Of a DNA stretch of 64,000 nt, positions 25,538-34,783 are shown piece by piece. Positions within the stretch are counted from its first letter, which is position 1. Each line of letters starts with the position of its first letter. Origin of the DNA: JBHHUI01 sp965248775 (lineage in GTDB: Bacteria; Chloroflexota; Anaerolineae; Anaerolineales; JBHHUI01); assembly GCA_965248775.1 (NCBI GenBank), contig OZ252150.1:3782001-3846000 (forward strand), in the 5' to 3' direction. The notes under the pieces are model-generated. The model saw only the letters and a program-made list of their open reading frames with translations. It ran no database searches and had not been told where the DNA came from. Made by a program: the position numbers and the translations under genes.

Positions 25538-27055
25538 CTCGACTTTGTACATTTGGGGACTGATTTCTCATAAATAGAAAGGCAAGGTAAGCTGACCTTT
25601 GGATCAAGAAAGGTCGGAAAATGCTCACCTTGCCCACGGACATTATAGACTTGCTAAAGCCCTTCGCGACAGTGTTCGAAAAGCGCACTTGGTGGAAAGC
25701 TCTGGTGCTTCTGGTCGGTTCGATCCTGACGCCGCACTTGCGGACGGTGACGGCTGCGCTGCGCGTAACCGAGTACTGCCGTACCCGGCAAGTGTGGGGC
25801 TGAGCAGTGCCGGTAATTTTGCGAAGTTTCACCACGTGCTCAATCGCGCGACCTGGTCGGCACGTAAGTTGAGCCAATTGTTGCTTGCGTTGCTTTTGCA
25901 GCACTTTGATTACGGTGACGAGACTTTGGTGTTTGGAATCGATGAAACTATCGAACGTCGCTGGGGTCGTCGTATCAAGGCGCGCGGCCTCTATCGCGAC
26001 GCCGTGCGTTCGAGCGGGGGTCACTTCGTGAAGGCCAGCGGCTTGCGCTGGATCAGCCTGATGTGGCTTGTACACATTCCATGGGCGATACGCGTGTGGG
26101 CGCTGCCAGTGTTTACACTGTTGGCGCCTTCTCAGCGATATTATGCGGACAAAGCGCGCGCTCATAAAACGGTACTCGACTGGGCGCGCCAAATGGTCTT
26201 CCAGCTGCGCCGCTGGTTGCCCAGCCGAAAGTTGGTGCTTGTGGCCGACAATAGCTACGCCGCGCTGGAATTCCTGCATGCCTGTCAGTCGCTCTCCGAG
26301 CCGGTGGCGGTCGTCACACGTCTGCGTCTGGACGCACAGCCCTGTATCAACCGGCACCGCCGCGCAAGCCCGAACAGCTCGGCCGGCCACGGCGCACCCA
26401 GTCCAGTGGGGCCTGGGTCACTGGAAGGGGGCCCGCTTACCCACATTGCAAGCCCGGCTGAACGACCCGGAAACGGCTTGGACGAAGACCACGGTCGCCT
26501 GGTACAGCAACAAACAACGCACGGTAGAAATCACCGCCGGCACGGCGGTCTGGTATCACGGCGGGATGCCCACTGTGCCGCTGCGCTGGGTTCTCATCCG
26601 CGACCCGGAGGACAAATTCAAGCCGCAAGCTTTGCTGTGCACGGACCGCTGGGCTGACCCGGTACAGGTCATCACCTGGTTCGTACAACGCTGGCAGCTG
26701 GAAGTCACGTTCGAAGAAGTGCGCGCCCACCTCGGAGTTGAGACACAGCGCCAGTGGTCCGATGCCGCCATCGCGCGCGTCACGCCGGTGCTGCTAGGAC
26801 TGTTTTCCTGGATCACGCTGGCGGCTCACAAGTTGCATGTGCATGACCCAATCCCTGTGCGAACGGCTGCCTGGTATGCCAAACCTTTGCCAACATTCTC
26901 TGATGCAATCGCAACTGTGCGGCGTGAACTCTGGCCGATGGCAAGTGGTTTTTCCATGTCGCCGTCGCAGCCCGATATCGTAAAAGTCCCGCGCGCATTG
27001 CTCGATTCTCTGCTAAATATGGCTTGTTACGCTACTTGAAACGTACAAAGTCGAG
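25538..27055 (+). mobile_element. IS701-like insertion sequence inside tnpB
   Basis: The ends CTCGACTTTGTAC (25538) and GTACAAAGTCGAG (ending 27055) are perfect 13-bp inverted repeats. A 5-bp duplication, CTGAG (25533-25537 and 27056-27060), flanks them; CTGAGC with a 12-bp repeat is equally possible. The transposase inside is broken. Confidence 0.85.
25621..27039 (+). pseudogene. IS701-family transposase with several frameshifts
   Basis: The start frame (MLTLPTDIIDLLKPFATVF) runs to 25803. The middle frame carries LSSAGNFAKFHHVLNRATWS, the first Asp in VFGIDETIERRWG and the second in LVLVADNSYAALEF, up to about 26335. A third frame is needed for YQPAPPRKPEQLGRPRR near 26345-26395. The last frame carries LPTLQARLN and WFVQRWQLEVTFEEVRAHLG with the catalytic Glu. 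Three shifts make this copy inactive as read. Confidence 0.85.
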
Positions 27056-27252
27056 CTGAGCAAAGCGGAAGAAGCTGGCAGGGTTGTCGTGCAAGTTGAC
27101 CCCAAGAATACGACGCAACTCTGCTCTCGGTGTGGTTTGATAGTTCCTAAAGAAATCGGTGATCGAGTTCATTCTTGCAAGCACTGCGGTCTTGATATAG
27201 ACCGTGACCTAAACGCTGCTAGAAACATACAGGCTCGCGGGCTGGCGAGCCT

Positions 27253-27293
27253 GGGGCGCAAGCCCCTAGAAGCCCACATGCTTTAGCCGTGGG
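27253..27293 (+). ncRNA. Right-end hairpins of the TnpB element (probable omega-RNA 3' scaffold)
   Basis: Two stems lie in tandem across the tnpB stop: GGGGC-GCAA-GCCCC (27253-27266) and CCCAC / GTGGG (27273-27293) around the stop codon. TnpB guide RNAs are made from this overlap of the gene end and the element's right end. The guide would begin just beyond, inside the 3' end of the BTAD regulator gene. Confidence 0.5.
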
Positions 27294-27298
27294 AGCAG

Positions 27299-30133
27299 TC
27301 ACCATTCCACCAGTTTCCACACTTCGGGCTGCCAGCCCCCTTCATCCACACCAATCTCGGCAAAGATCGCCACGGCTTGTTTGAGCCAATCCATCGCTTC
27401 TTCCCCGCGGCCGGCGCGGTGCAGGATGTCCGCAATGTTATTGCGTAACGCGGCTTCGCGGTGCCGGTCTCCGAGAGTCGCACAGAGTTGCAACGCTGCT
27501 TCTGAAAGCTCAAGCGCGCGCGTAGTCTCGCCACTTGCGCTATGAGCGAGCGCCAGATTGTTGAGCGCGGCAATGCGCGCCTCCGGACTTGCAAGTTGTT
27601 CGGCGAGTTCAAGGCTGCTACTCAGGTGATCACGCGCCTGCAGCGGGTTGGCGGCATGGTTGGCGAGAATGCCCAGCACGTTGTGGGATTGTGCTAAAGC
27701 ACGCGTGTCGGCGCTTTCTTCTGCAAGCGCGAGTGCCGTCTGCGCCAGAGTCAACGCGTGTTCGAAATCGCCGCGCTGCTGTACGCTGCGGCTCCAGTCC
27801 GCATAAAGCTGCGCTTGCAGGTCGGCAGCCTGCGTTCTTTCCAATGCGGAACGAAAGTAGCGTTCGGCCAGTTCCCACTGGCCGAGGCGGGTGTGAACCT
27901 CGGCGACTTTGTGCTCGATGCGTGCCAAGCTCGCGTCTTCCAATTCCACGTGCGCAGCAGCTGTCTCATATCGGGCGAGCGCTGCTTCATATTCTCCGTT
28001 GAGTGTGTGTACGTCGCCGAGGGCTGCATGCAGACGTGCCACATCGGGATAGCCCAGTGCAATTGCAGAGTTGTAATGTTGACCGGCTTCGGCATTGGCG
28101 TACACGCTGCGCGCCAGATCGCCAGACTGTACAAAATACTCGGCGGCGCGCGCCTCCTCGCCTGCAAACTGGAAGTGCTGCGCGATCTGGCTTGCTGTAA
28201 CGGATATCTGCTGGCGGGCGGCCAGCGCCTCCGCAACGCGCCGATGGAGCAACCGCCGGCGCGCAAGGCTTGTCTCCGCGTAGAGCAGCGCGCGTATTTG
28301 TGCGTGTGAGAAGTCGTACTCCAGGTCCGCCCCTGACTCCACCGCCGAGACTTCGGTCACCAGGCCGCGCGCGATCAGTTCTTCCAAGCCGCCGACGGCT
28401 TCGACATCGCTACGTCCACTCGCCGCACGCAGAATGTCAAAACGGAAGGAACGCCCGATGACGGCAGCCGCGCCGAGCAATTGCTGCCCGGTTTCGCTCA
28501 GCCCGACGAGAATGGACTGTAGCAAATCACGCACTGATGCGGGCATGGCTGTTTCCCCCGCGATGTAGCTCGCCGGATCGTCCTGCAACATACGCAGATA
28601 TTCAACCACGAAGTATGGCACGCCTTCCGTATCGCGGAAGAGTTGCTGCTTGAGAACCTGCGTCGCGGCCTGCGGTTCAAGCGCCGCCTCAACAAGGTTT
28701 CCCACAGCGACATCATCGAGGCGTTCCAGCTGCACTGACAGGCTACGGTTCGCGCGCCGCAGTTCCGCCGCCAGTGCGCGCAGCCGATGACCGGTGGGCA
28801 CAGCTTCACTGCGCCATGCGACCATAACGCAAAGCGGCTGCTCTGTTGCCCGCCGCAGCATGTAGGTCAGCAAGTCGAGCGTGGCGCTGTCTGCCCAGTT
28901 GAGATCGTCGATAAAGATGAGTCCCGCTCGCGCCCCTTTACAACAGGTCAGCAAGACCTGGCTGATCGCTTCGAAGAAGCGGTGCTGTGAACCCGAGGCG
29001 AGCGTGGGCGGCGCCTCCGGCATGTGCTCTGCTGCTTGCGGCAAGAGCCGTGCTGCCGCTGCGCGCCACGCATCCGGCAGCTGCTGCAGTCGCGTGTGAA
29101 GTTCCGGCGTGTCCACAATATCCTGTATGAGCTGCACCACCGGTGCATACGCCAGATCGCCCTCACCGGGAAATCCTCGGCCGGTCAGTGCCGCGGCGCC
29201 CCGCTCGCGTACGTGCGCGACGAAGGCCTCGACCAAGCGCGTCTTCCCGATGCCAGCCTCACCCTCGATCACAATCAGATGTCTTTCGTTTTGAATTGCA
29301 GCGTATTCAGCGAGCAGCGCGGACCATTCGGCCTTGCGCCCAACAATTGGGAGGCGCGCTGGTTGAACAACGGACTCAGCGGGCGAAGGAAGGTCGCGCG
29401 CCGGTGCGCGGCGCTCTTCCGTTCCGCGTTGTTGCAGCAGCTGCTCGTACAGGGCCGTCGTTTCTTCGAGGGGGGGCACACCCAATTCCTGATCCAGAAT
29501 ACGCACGCATTCGCGGTATTGGCGTAGAGCGGCACTACGTTCGCCCTTTGCAGCGTACGTCTGCATCAATTCACGGTGCGCCGCCTCATTGAGGGTGTCC
29601 AGGGCAAGCAAGCGCCGCCCATACTCCACGCCCGGCGCGTAGTCTCCCTGCATGCGGCTATCTTGCGCGAGCTGCGCGAGCGCCGCCGCCAGTTCGCGGC
29701 GCAGCGCTTCTGTTTGGAAGAACTGCCATTCGTCGAAGGCCGGGCTGTCGCGCAAGGTGAAGCCGGCGAGGAAATCGGCGCGGAAGAGTCCCGCCGCATC
29801 TGAAAACGATCTCGCCGCGAGATGCTCTCGGAAGGCATCAATATCAAGCCAGATTTCGGCTGTTTGATCCAGCGCGACGGCTTCGCGTCCGATGTTAATG
29901 CCCTCCCCGGCGAGCGCCCGGTTGAGAGCCGACAGTGTACGGCGCAGGGCTGCCCGACCACGGCTGCGATCGCTTTCCGGCCAGAGCAGCGCAACAAGGC
30001 TGTCTCGACTATGCTCCGTCACCGTTACGGCCAAATAAGCCAGCAGCGCAACCGCCTTGCGCGTGTCTACGCGCAGCGCTTCGCCGTTCTGTTCAATTCG
30101 GGGCGGGCCAAGCAGCCGGATTTCGAGCGCCAT
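27299..30133 (-). CDS. BTAD/SARP-type transcriptional activator with AAA ATPase and TPR domains
   Basis: This is a 944-residue regulator from ATG 30133 (MALEIRLLGPPRIEQNG). An OmpR-like winged helix occupies about 1-95 and a bacterial transcriptional activation domain about 98-245. The ATPase follows from about 270, with Walker A EGEAGIGKTRL and Walker B GLIFIDDLNWADSAT. TPR-like helices fill about 680-930. SARP-type proteins bind tandem direct repeats near -35. A candidate repeat lies 40 bp upstream of this start, shared with the divergent cupredoxin gene. The stop codon lies right at the end of the TnpB element, so the extreme C-terminus may have been set by that insertion. Confidence 0.9.
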   Translation of the reverse strand: MALEIRLLGPPRIEQNGEALRVDTRKAVALLAYLAVTVTEHSRDSLVALLWPESDRSRGRAALRRTLSALNRALAGEGINIGREAVALDQTAEIWLDIDAFREHLAARSFSDAAGLFRADFLAGFTLRDSPAFDEWQFFQTEALRRELAAALAQLAQDSRMQGDYAPGVEYGRRLLALDTLNEAAHRELMQTYAAKGERSAALRQYRECVRILDQELGVPPLEETTALYEQLLQQRGTEERRAPARDLPSPAESVVQPARLPIVGRKAEWSALLAEYAAIQNERHLIVIEGEAGIGKTRLVEAFVAHVRERGAAALTGRGFPGEGDLAYAPVVQLIQDIVDTPELHTRLQQLPDAWRAAAARLLPQAAEHMPEAPPTLASGSQHRFFEAISQVLLTCCKGARAGLIFIDDLNWADSATLDLLTYMLRRATEQPLCVMVAWRSEAVPTGHRLRALAAELRRANRSLSVQLERLDDVAVGNLVEAALEPQAATQVLKQQLFRDTEGVPYFVVEYLRMLQDDPASYIAGETAMPASVRDLLQSILVGLSETGQQLLGAAAVIGRSFRFDILRAASGRSDVEAVGGLEELIARGLVTEVSAVESGADLEYDFSHAQIRALLYAETSLARRRLLHRRVAEALAARQQISVTASQIAQHFQFAGEEARAAEYFVQSGDLARSVYANAEAGQHYNSAIALGYPDVARLHAALGDVHTLNGEYEAALARYETAAAHVELEDASLARIEHKVAEVHTRLGQWELAERYFRSALERTQAADLQAQLYADWSRSVQQRGDFEHALTLAQTALALAEESADTRALAQSHNVLGILANHAANPLQARDHLSSSLELAEQLASPEARIAALNNLALAHSASGETTRALELSEAALQLCATLGDRHREAALRNNIADILHRAGRGEEAMDWLKQAVAIFAEIGVDEGGWQPEVWKLVEW

Positions 30134-30172
30134 AGCGGCGATTATACTCCAAAACCGCAACGAACCTATCTT

Positions 30173-30217
30173 CGTGACGCTTCCCGTAACGATTTTGGGA
30201 CGAGTGCTCGCTATTCT
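30173..30217 (+). promoter_or_regulatory. Direct-repeat promoter 1 (cupredoxin gene / BTAD regulator)
   Basis: CGTGACG (30173-30179), five bases, CGTAACG (30185-30191), then exactly 20 bases to TATTCT (30212-30217). It is oriented toward the cupredoxin gene, with its start at 30326. The same repeat could also serve the divergent regulator. Confidence 0.6.
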
Positions 30218-30817
30218 GTAACCAACAATGTGTCATGAATTCTGGCAGGCTTGAACTCGTGGAGAAGCCACAGCACAAGCTCACCAGCGCGAGTGACGCC
30301 CACAATCACCAGGAGGAAATTCATCATGGAAATCGCTGCAAGGCTTAAGGTAACGATGTTCAATTGGAGAACGCTGCTGCGACTGGCTGCGATTGGCAAC
30401 CTGATCGTCTTACTGACGATGTTCATTGCCCTGAACGACACGCTGGCACTGGCACTGGCGGCGATCATCCTAGTTGGTTTGGGGCTGCTGCGTTTCCGAG
30501 GCGGGATGGCGGGGGTTGTGATCTTGGGGCTGGTCTCTACCGACATCGCTCTCTACACCGTAACCGGAGCAGTGAGCAATGTCATCCACGGCGAAGGGCT
30601 GCTGGACATCGTCATTCCGTCATTGCTTGGATCGAGTTCGTTGGCTGGGCTGATCGCTGCTATCGCCGTCGGCTTGCGCAGAAAGAACCCGCAGGCAGGT
30701 GAGCAGGCTGCGCGCGTGGTTGCGGGCGGCGCAGCCGCGCTGTTCGTGATGTTCTTCGCCGCCAGCGCGTTTTTCAGACCGGCAGGGCAAGAAGTCGCGC
30801 TGCCCGGTGATTTACTG

Positions 30818-32411
30818 CTAGCAGTTTGTCGGAGAGACAAGTACTTTTACAACATGAATAGCCCTACAGGGCAAAATGAGCAGTTGATTGCGACAAAACA
30901 AGCGTAAAACAGTGTGCATTTCATGGAGGGCAAACCACCTTCTCTCAGCGAGTAGCAGGCGCGCCAAAGCAGCCCCGGCTAAAGCACACCCTTTGCTTGG
31001 TAGAGGGTGTGCATGCGTTTGAGGTTGAACGCTAGGCAGACCAGACACCATTCCCCGGCTGCTGCCGGCAGGCCGCGCAGAGAAAACTGGCGGAAGCCCA
31101 GGACTTCCTTGATGATACCAATGACGGGTTCCACTGTGCATTTGCGTAAACGGTAGCTGGCTTTGCCGATTTCGGTTTGTAGTTTGTAAGCCATCTTGAC
31201 TTTCGGACTGGCATCTTCCGGTGGCGGAGCAGGCATTTGTTCAAAGAAGGTACGCCAGCTTTTGTGGTGAGGTTCGCGACCGGTAGCAATGTAAGGATCA
31301 ATGCCAAGCTTCTCAAGTGCTGCGATGTTCGCTTTGCTGAAATATCCATAATCCAAAGCGGCAGCCTTTGGTTTGCCTACTTTTGGAGAGATGGCATCCA
31401 GGGTTGGCTCAGCTTCTTTTTTGTCATTCGGATGGTTCGAAAGTGAAGGCGCCACAATCAAGAGGCTCTCCTGCTCCACAGCAACTTGAACGTTGTAATG
31501 CTGGTCGAAGCCATTATTGGTGCTGTTTTTCATGATGCGAGAGTCCGGATCAGTGAAGTTGTACTGATCTTTGTCCCGTGGTCCCGGCTGCGGTGGTTTC
31601 GGTTTGCGACCTCGGGGTTTATGCCCAGTTTTGCGAGACTTTTCTTCCCGCTCACGCTGTTTGGCTTCGTATTCAGCCCTCTCGGCTGCATATCGTTCCT
31701 GCGCACGGGCTTCTAAGACGGCTTTGGCTTCTGCCAGATTTGCCAAACGTTTCTTGCGAATGGCAATTTCGTCTTCAATGACGAGCCCTTCCGGCAACTG
31801 GAGATCACCCTGATCAGCTTGCTCACCGAGTTCGAAGAGTTTGTTCACTTCCTGGCGCAGTTGGGTCTCTAGTTTTATCAGACGCTTGTAACTGACCGCT
31901 TTGCTCTTGGATGCATCAGCATGCACCTTGCTACCATCCAGACTGATATTACCCAACTTCAGCACCTCAGCAACTTGGGCCAGGAGCAAGATCTGCACAA
32001 ATAACTCTTGGATCTCAGCCAGAAAGGTTTTGCGAAAGTTGGCAATTGTGTCGTGGTCAGGATGCAGCCCACTGGCAATATAGCGGAATGGGATACTCTC
32101 ATAGGTGGCTTTCTCAATCTTACGAGAACTGAACACCCCGTTGGCATAACCATAGAAGAGCAATCCCAACAGGATCTCTGGCGCAATAGGTTGACCACCC
32201 GTCGGTGCATATTGTGCATAGATCATACCCAAATCCAACTGGGCGATAACATCCACCACAAATCGTGCCAAATGATTGGATGGCAGGGCTTCTTCCAGAC
32301 TGATTGTCTGTTTGAGCATCACTTCGTAATTGGGTTTCTTGAATTTTCTAGCCATGCCCGTAGATTATCACCGATTTCGCTATCTCAGGTTGCTCTCCGA
32401 CAAACTGCTAG
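30818..32411 (-). mobile_element. IS1182-type insertion sequence, copy 2
   Basis: CTAG borders (30818-30821 and 32408-32411), the same inverted repeats as copy 1, and the same 1594-bp span in the opposite orientation. It interrupts the cupredoxin gene. Near-identity with copy 1 shows recent movement, or homogenisation, within this genome. Confidence 0.93.
30979..32355 (-). CDS. IS1182-family transposase (copy 2)
   Basis: The frame is intact at 458 residues, the same length as the first copy. I see three residue differences by eye: Glu for Ala in FLAEIQELF, Pro for Leu in RGLPAAAGE, and Val for Leu at the penultimate position. All DDE motifs are kept. Confidence 0.93.
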   Translation of the reverse strand: MARKFKKPNYEVMLKQTISLEEALPSNHLARFVVDVIAQLDLGMIYAQYAPTGGQPIAPEILLGLLFYGYANGVFSSRKIEKATYESIPFRYIASGLHPDHDTIANFRKTFLAEIQELFVQILLLAQVAEVLKLGNISLDGSKVHADASKSKAVSYKRLIKLETQLRQEVNKLFELGEQADQGDLQLPEGLVIEDEIAIRKKRLANLAEAKAVLEARAQERYAAERAEYEAKQREREEKSRKTGHKPRGRKPKPPQPGPRDKDQYNFTDPDSRIMKNSTNNGFDQHYNVQVAVEQESLLIVAPSLSNHPNDKKEAEPTLDAISPKVGKPKAAALDYGYFSKANIAALEKLGIDPYIATGREPHHKSWRTFFEQMPAPPPEDASPKVKMAYKLQTEIGKASYRLRKCTVEPVIGIIKEVLGFRQFSLRGLPAAAGEWCLVCLAFNLKRMHTLYQAKGVL

Positions 32412-32732
32412 TGACCGAGAATATGGCCTATTCGCGTACCGAGCTTGCAACCGAAAATCAAGAGGTGACCATGAGCCTGGCCAATCATGATCTCTTCTGG
32501 CACACGTTTACGATCGACGAGTTGGACGTGGACCTGCAGGTGCCGGTCGGCGGCGAACGTCATGTGACCTTTACGGCCGCGCCAGGGAAATACACCTTCT
32601 ATTGCGCTATCCCCGGCCACGAAGCCCTGGGCATGCAGGGGACCATTACCATCCCCTGAGCAGCTGAACGACGAACGACTCAGTTACAAGTGGTTCATCG
32701 CTGCGCTCCTCCGACCGCCGCGAACTTAACTT

Positions 32733-32777
32733 CGTAACGCCTCCCGTAACGTCTGGCGGACGTTGGCCGCATATACT
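32733..32777 (+). promoter_or_regulatory. Direct-repeat promoter 2 (cytochrome c gene)
   Basis: CGTAACG (32733-32739), five bases, CGTAACG (32745-32751), then exactly 20 bases to TATACT (32772-32777). The cytochrome c start is 48 bases after the -10-like hexamer. Confidence 0.65.
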
Positions 32778-32824
32778 TATTATTGCTCAGCATTACTGTT
32801 GAAGAAGCTATGGAGGAAAGGCAT

Positions 32825-33712
32825 ATGCGCAAGATACTGAAGAGGATCGGAATTATCGCCGCTGTGCTGGTCGGCGTACTCATCGTGCTCGTACTCGTGC
32901 TGCAGGTGATCGGCGCGTCACGATTGGGCAAGACCTACGACGTTCAAGCGGACGCCGTCGCGATACCAACGGATGCAGCGGCCATCGCACGCGGGCAGCA
33001 TCTGGTTGAGGCAATCGGTTGCACGGGCTGCCATCTCGAGGACCTAAGTGGCGGATTTGAATTCGCAAACGATCCCGCATTTGGCACTCTGTACAGTGCA
33101 AACCTGACTGGGGGTGCAGGCGGCGTCGGGGACTACGCGGACGCAGACCTTGTGCGCGCGATACGGCATGGGGTCAACATAGACGGCCGCGGATTGATAA
33201 TCATGGTCTCCGAGGCCTACTACCACATGAGCGATGAAGACCTGGGAGCAGTAATTGCCTATCTACGTACGCTCCCGGCTGTGGATGGCGAACATCCAGC
33301 AACGAATGTAAACGGCGTTCTGGCTGCCACGGGCAGCTTCCCGACTGCACCGGAATTGGTCGCAGCGGAGGGTGCGCGTGTTAGCGATGTACCCGAGGGC
33401 GCTACAGCCGAATACGGCTTGTACCTGACCAGCGTCGCCGGCTGTACGATTTGCCACGGCCCCAATCTAAGCGGCGGACAGCCCGGCGATCCTGCTTCTC
33501 CGGCCGCACCGAACCTGACACAGGGCGGCGAGCTGATCGGTTGGTCTGAAGAGGATTTCGCGACGGTCATCCGCACCGGCGTGACACCGACAGGCCGCGA
33601 ACTACAGTCGGAATTTATGCCATGGAAGGAATTCGCCAACTTTACCGATGAGGAAATCGGCGCGATCTGGGCATACCTCGGTTCGCTGGAAGCGTTGCCG
33701 ACGAATGGGTAG
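32825..33712 (+). CDS. Membrane-anchored dihaem cytochrome c
   Basis: Start ATG 32825 is preferred over upstream starts because GGAGG lies a few bases before it. The 295-residue protein has an N-terminal anchor (IGIIAAVLVGVLIVLVLVLQ) and two cytochrome c modules with haem motifs CTGCH (about 68) and CTICH (about 208). Candidate axial Met residues follow each (YYHM; EFMPWKEF). This matches diheme c-type proteins that carry electrons to an oxidase or a copper protein. A cupredoxin gene, now broken, precedes it, so the two may once have formed one extracytoplasmic electron path. Confidence 0.9.
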   Translation: MRKILKRIGIIAAVLVGVLIVLVLVLQVIGASRLGKTYDVQADAVAIPTDAAAIARGQHLVEAIGCTGCHLEDLSGGFEFANDPAFGTLYSANLTGGAGGVGDYADADLVRAIRHGVNIDGRGLIIMVSEAYYHMSDEDLGAVIAYLRTLPAVDGEHPATNVNGVLAATGSFPTAPELVAAEGARVSDVPEGATAEYGLYLTSVAGCTICHGPNLSGGQPGDPASPAAPNLTQGGELIGWSEEDFATVIRTGVTPTGRELQSEFMPWKEFANFTDEEIGAIWAYLGSLEALPTNG

Positions 33713-33735
33713 CAGGTCGGGTTGAAGGTTTGAAC

Positions 33736-33769
33736 GTTGCAGGTTGAAGGTTCGCCTTCAATCTGCAAC
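33736..33769. repeat. Hairpin of the 'gttgaaggttgaac' dispersed-repeat type
   Basis: The 15-base arms GTTGCAGGTTGAAGG and CCTTCAATCTGCAAC pair with one mismatch around a TTCG loop. More of the same wording (GGTTGAAGGTTTGAACG) precedes it. It sits between the cytochrome gene and the next small membrane protein and could act as a processing or termination hairpin. Confidence 0.55.
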
Positions 33770-33795
33770 TGACAATCTCGCGACGGAGGCTGGAC

Positions 33796-34236
33796 ATGAC
33801 AAATGAAGTGATCAAGGCAAGGACGAAGAGCAGCGGCGACGCCGCAGTGGATGGACTACTGGCCGGACTGGGGGCGGGCCTCGCAATGGCTGTCTATCTC
33901 ATCGTGGCAGGCGTGCTGGGCGGCGAATCACCCGGCCTGGTGTTGAGTCGTTTCGCCGTCGGAGAGATAGTGTCGCCGCTTGTGGGTGCCATATCGCACC
34001 TGGCGACTTCGGCGATTTACGGCGCAGTCTTTGGCATATTGGTGCATGTGCTGCCCCGGCGTCTTCCGGGCTGGCTGAGCGGCCTTCTTTACGGAGTTAT
34101 GCTCTTCATGATTGCGCAATTCCTGATCCTACCGGGTACGGATTCGCCATTGCGGGAGTTTTCCGGCGCACACTTTGCCGTCGCACATCTCGTCTTCGGG
34201 TTGGGGCTCGGACTGCTCACGCATCGCAAGAGATAG
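33796..34236 (+). CDS. Four-helix membrane protein, unknown
   Basis: This 146-residue protein has a polar N-terminus and four hydrophobic segments rich in Gly/Ala. The motif GAxxHLATSAIYGAVFGILVH is reminiscent of small DUF-type inner-membrane proteins. GGAGG lies nine bases before ATG 33796. It runs in the same direction as the cytochrome gene. I cannot name the family. Confidence 0.6.
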   Translation: MTNEVIKARTKSSGDAAVDGLLAGLGAGLAMAVYLIVAGVLGGESPGLVLSRFAVGEIVSPLVGAISHLATSAIYGAVFGILVHVLPRRLPGWLSGLLYGVMLFMIAQFLILPGTDSPLREFSGAHFAVAHLVFGLGLGLLTHRKR

Positions 34237-34310
34237 CTGGCGCAGTCCGGCATGTTTCGGAAAATTTCGGAAACGACGAATATTCTCCTAGAGCGCAATA
34301 GGGGAATCTT

Positions 34311-34763
34311 ATGAGCTCAAAACGAGTACGTATGATGACTCCGCCCAGGTTGATGTTGCGCATCTTCAGCTTCCTGCACGTCCTTTTCTATCGGCTGTCG
34401 GCTGGCCGCATCGGCGCGCGGATCAACGGCCTGCCCGTGCTTTTGCTGACGACCGTCGGGCGCAAAACGGGCCGGCCGCGCACAAAGCCGGTCGCTTACA
34501 TGCAAGTTGGAGTCGATCACGTCATCGCGCCGGGCGTCGTCGAGAACCCGGCCTGGTATCTCAACCTGAAGTCCAACCCAGAAGCATCCATCCAGACAGG
34601 AGCGACGATCAAATATGTGCTGACGCGGGAAGCTGGTCCGGATGAGCATAGCCGCCTGTGGGCGCAAGCGCCGGCCTATTGGAATGAGTATCAAGCTTCC
34701 GCGAGCAATATGCTTCCGCTGGTCATCCTGCGGAATCTAACGGCTCAAAGCCAAGGTGATTAA
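34311..34763 (+). CDS. F420-type nitroreductase-family (DUF385) oxidoreductase
   Basis: This 150-residue protein has the deazaflavin-dependent nitroreductase signature: LLLTTVGRKTGRPRTKPV near residue 45 and NPAWYLNLKSNPEASIQ near residue 85. Members of this split-barrel family reduce quinones and nitro compounds with reduced F420 in Actinobacteria and Chloroflexota. The N-terminal amphipathic helix could touch the membrane. Its substrate is unknown. Confidence 0.88.
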   Translation: MSSKRVRMMTPPRLMLRIFSFLHVLFYRLSAGRIGARINGLPVLLLTTVGRKTGRPRTKPVAYMQVGVDHVIAPGVVENPAWYLNLKSNPEASIQTGATIKYVLTREAGPDEHSRLWAQAPAYWNEYQASASNMLPLVILRNLTAQSQGD

Positions 34764-34783
34764 AGCAACAACAGGAGGGTTTA

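Larger units (their letters stand above)
24603..27286 (+). pseudogene. tnpB: TnpB (IS200/IS605-type RNA-guided nuclease), interrupted by an IS701-like element
   Basis: The left part (24603-25537) starts MRKTFKYRLYPTSAQRSKLK and holds RuvC-I (VGVDVGLSKFAV) and RuvC-II (IICLEKLQI). The right part (27056-27286) holds the zinc finger (CSRCG, CKHCG) and RuvC-III (DIDRDLNAARN). Removing the inserted element with one CTGAGC rejoins the frame as FAQYILSKAEEAGRVVVQ, a normal 386-residue TnpB. As it stands the protein lacks its third catalytic Asp and zinc finger. No tnpA is nearby. The two hairpins just after the stop look like the element's right end and guide-RNA scaffold. Confidence 0.92.
30326..32659 (+). 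pseudogene. Membrane-anchored cupredoxin gene interrupted by IS1182 copy 2
   Basis: The left part (30326-30821) starts at ATG with AGGAGG nine bases upstream and encodes about five hydrophobic helices and a linker (AGQEVALPGDLLL). The right part (32412-32659) continues VTENMAYSRTELATENQEVT and a plastocyanin-like end with the type-1 copper ligands: His in FWHTFTID, then Cys, His and Met in YCAIPGHEALGM. Removing the IS with one CTAG joins the halves in frame. The intact protein would place a blue-copper electron carrier on the outer membrane face. A dihaem cytochrome c follows at 32825 with a matching promoter. Confidence 0.9.

Noticed and set aside
24954..26390. A 478-codon open frame on the minus strand across tnpB and the IS701-like element.
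   Set aside because: It crosses an IS boundary and is antisense to two recognised genes; its composition has no domain pattern.
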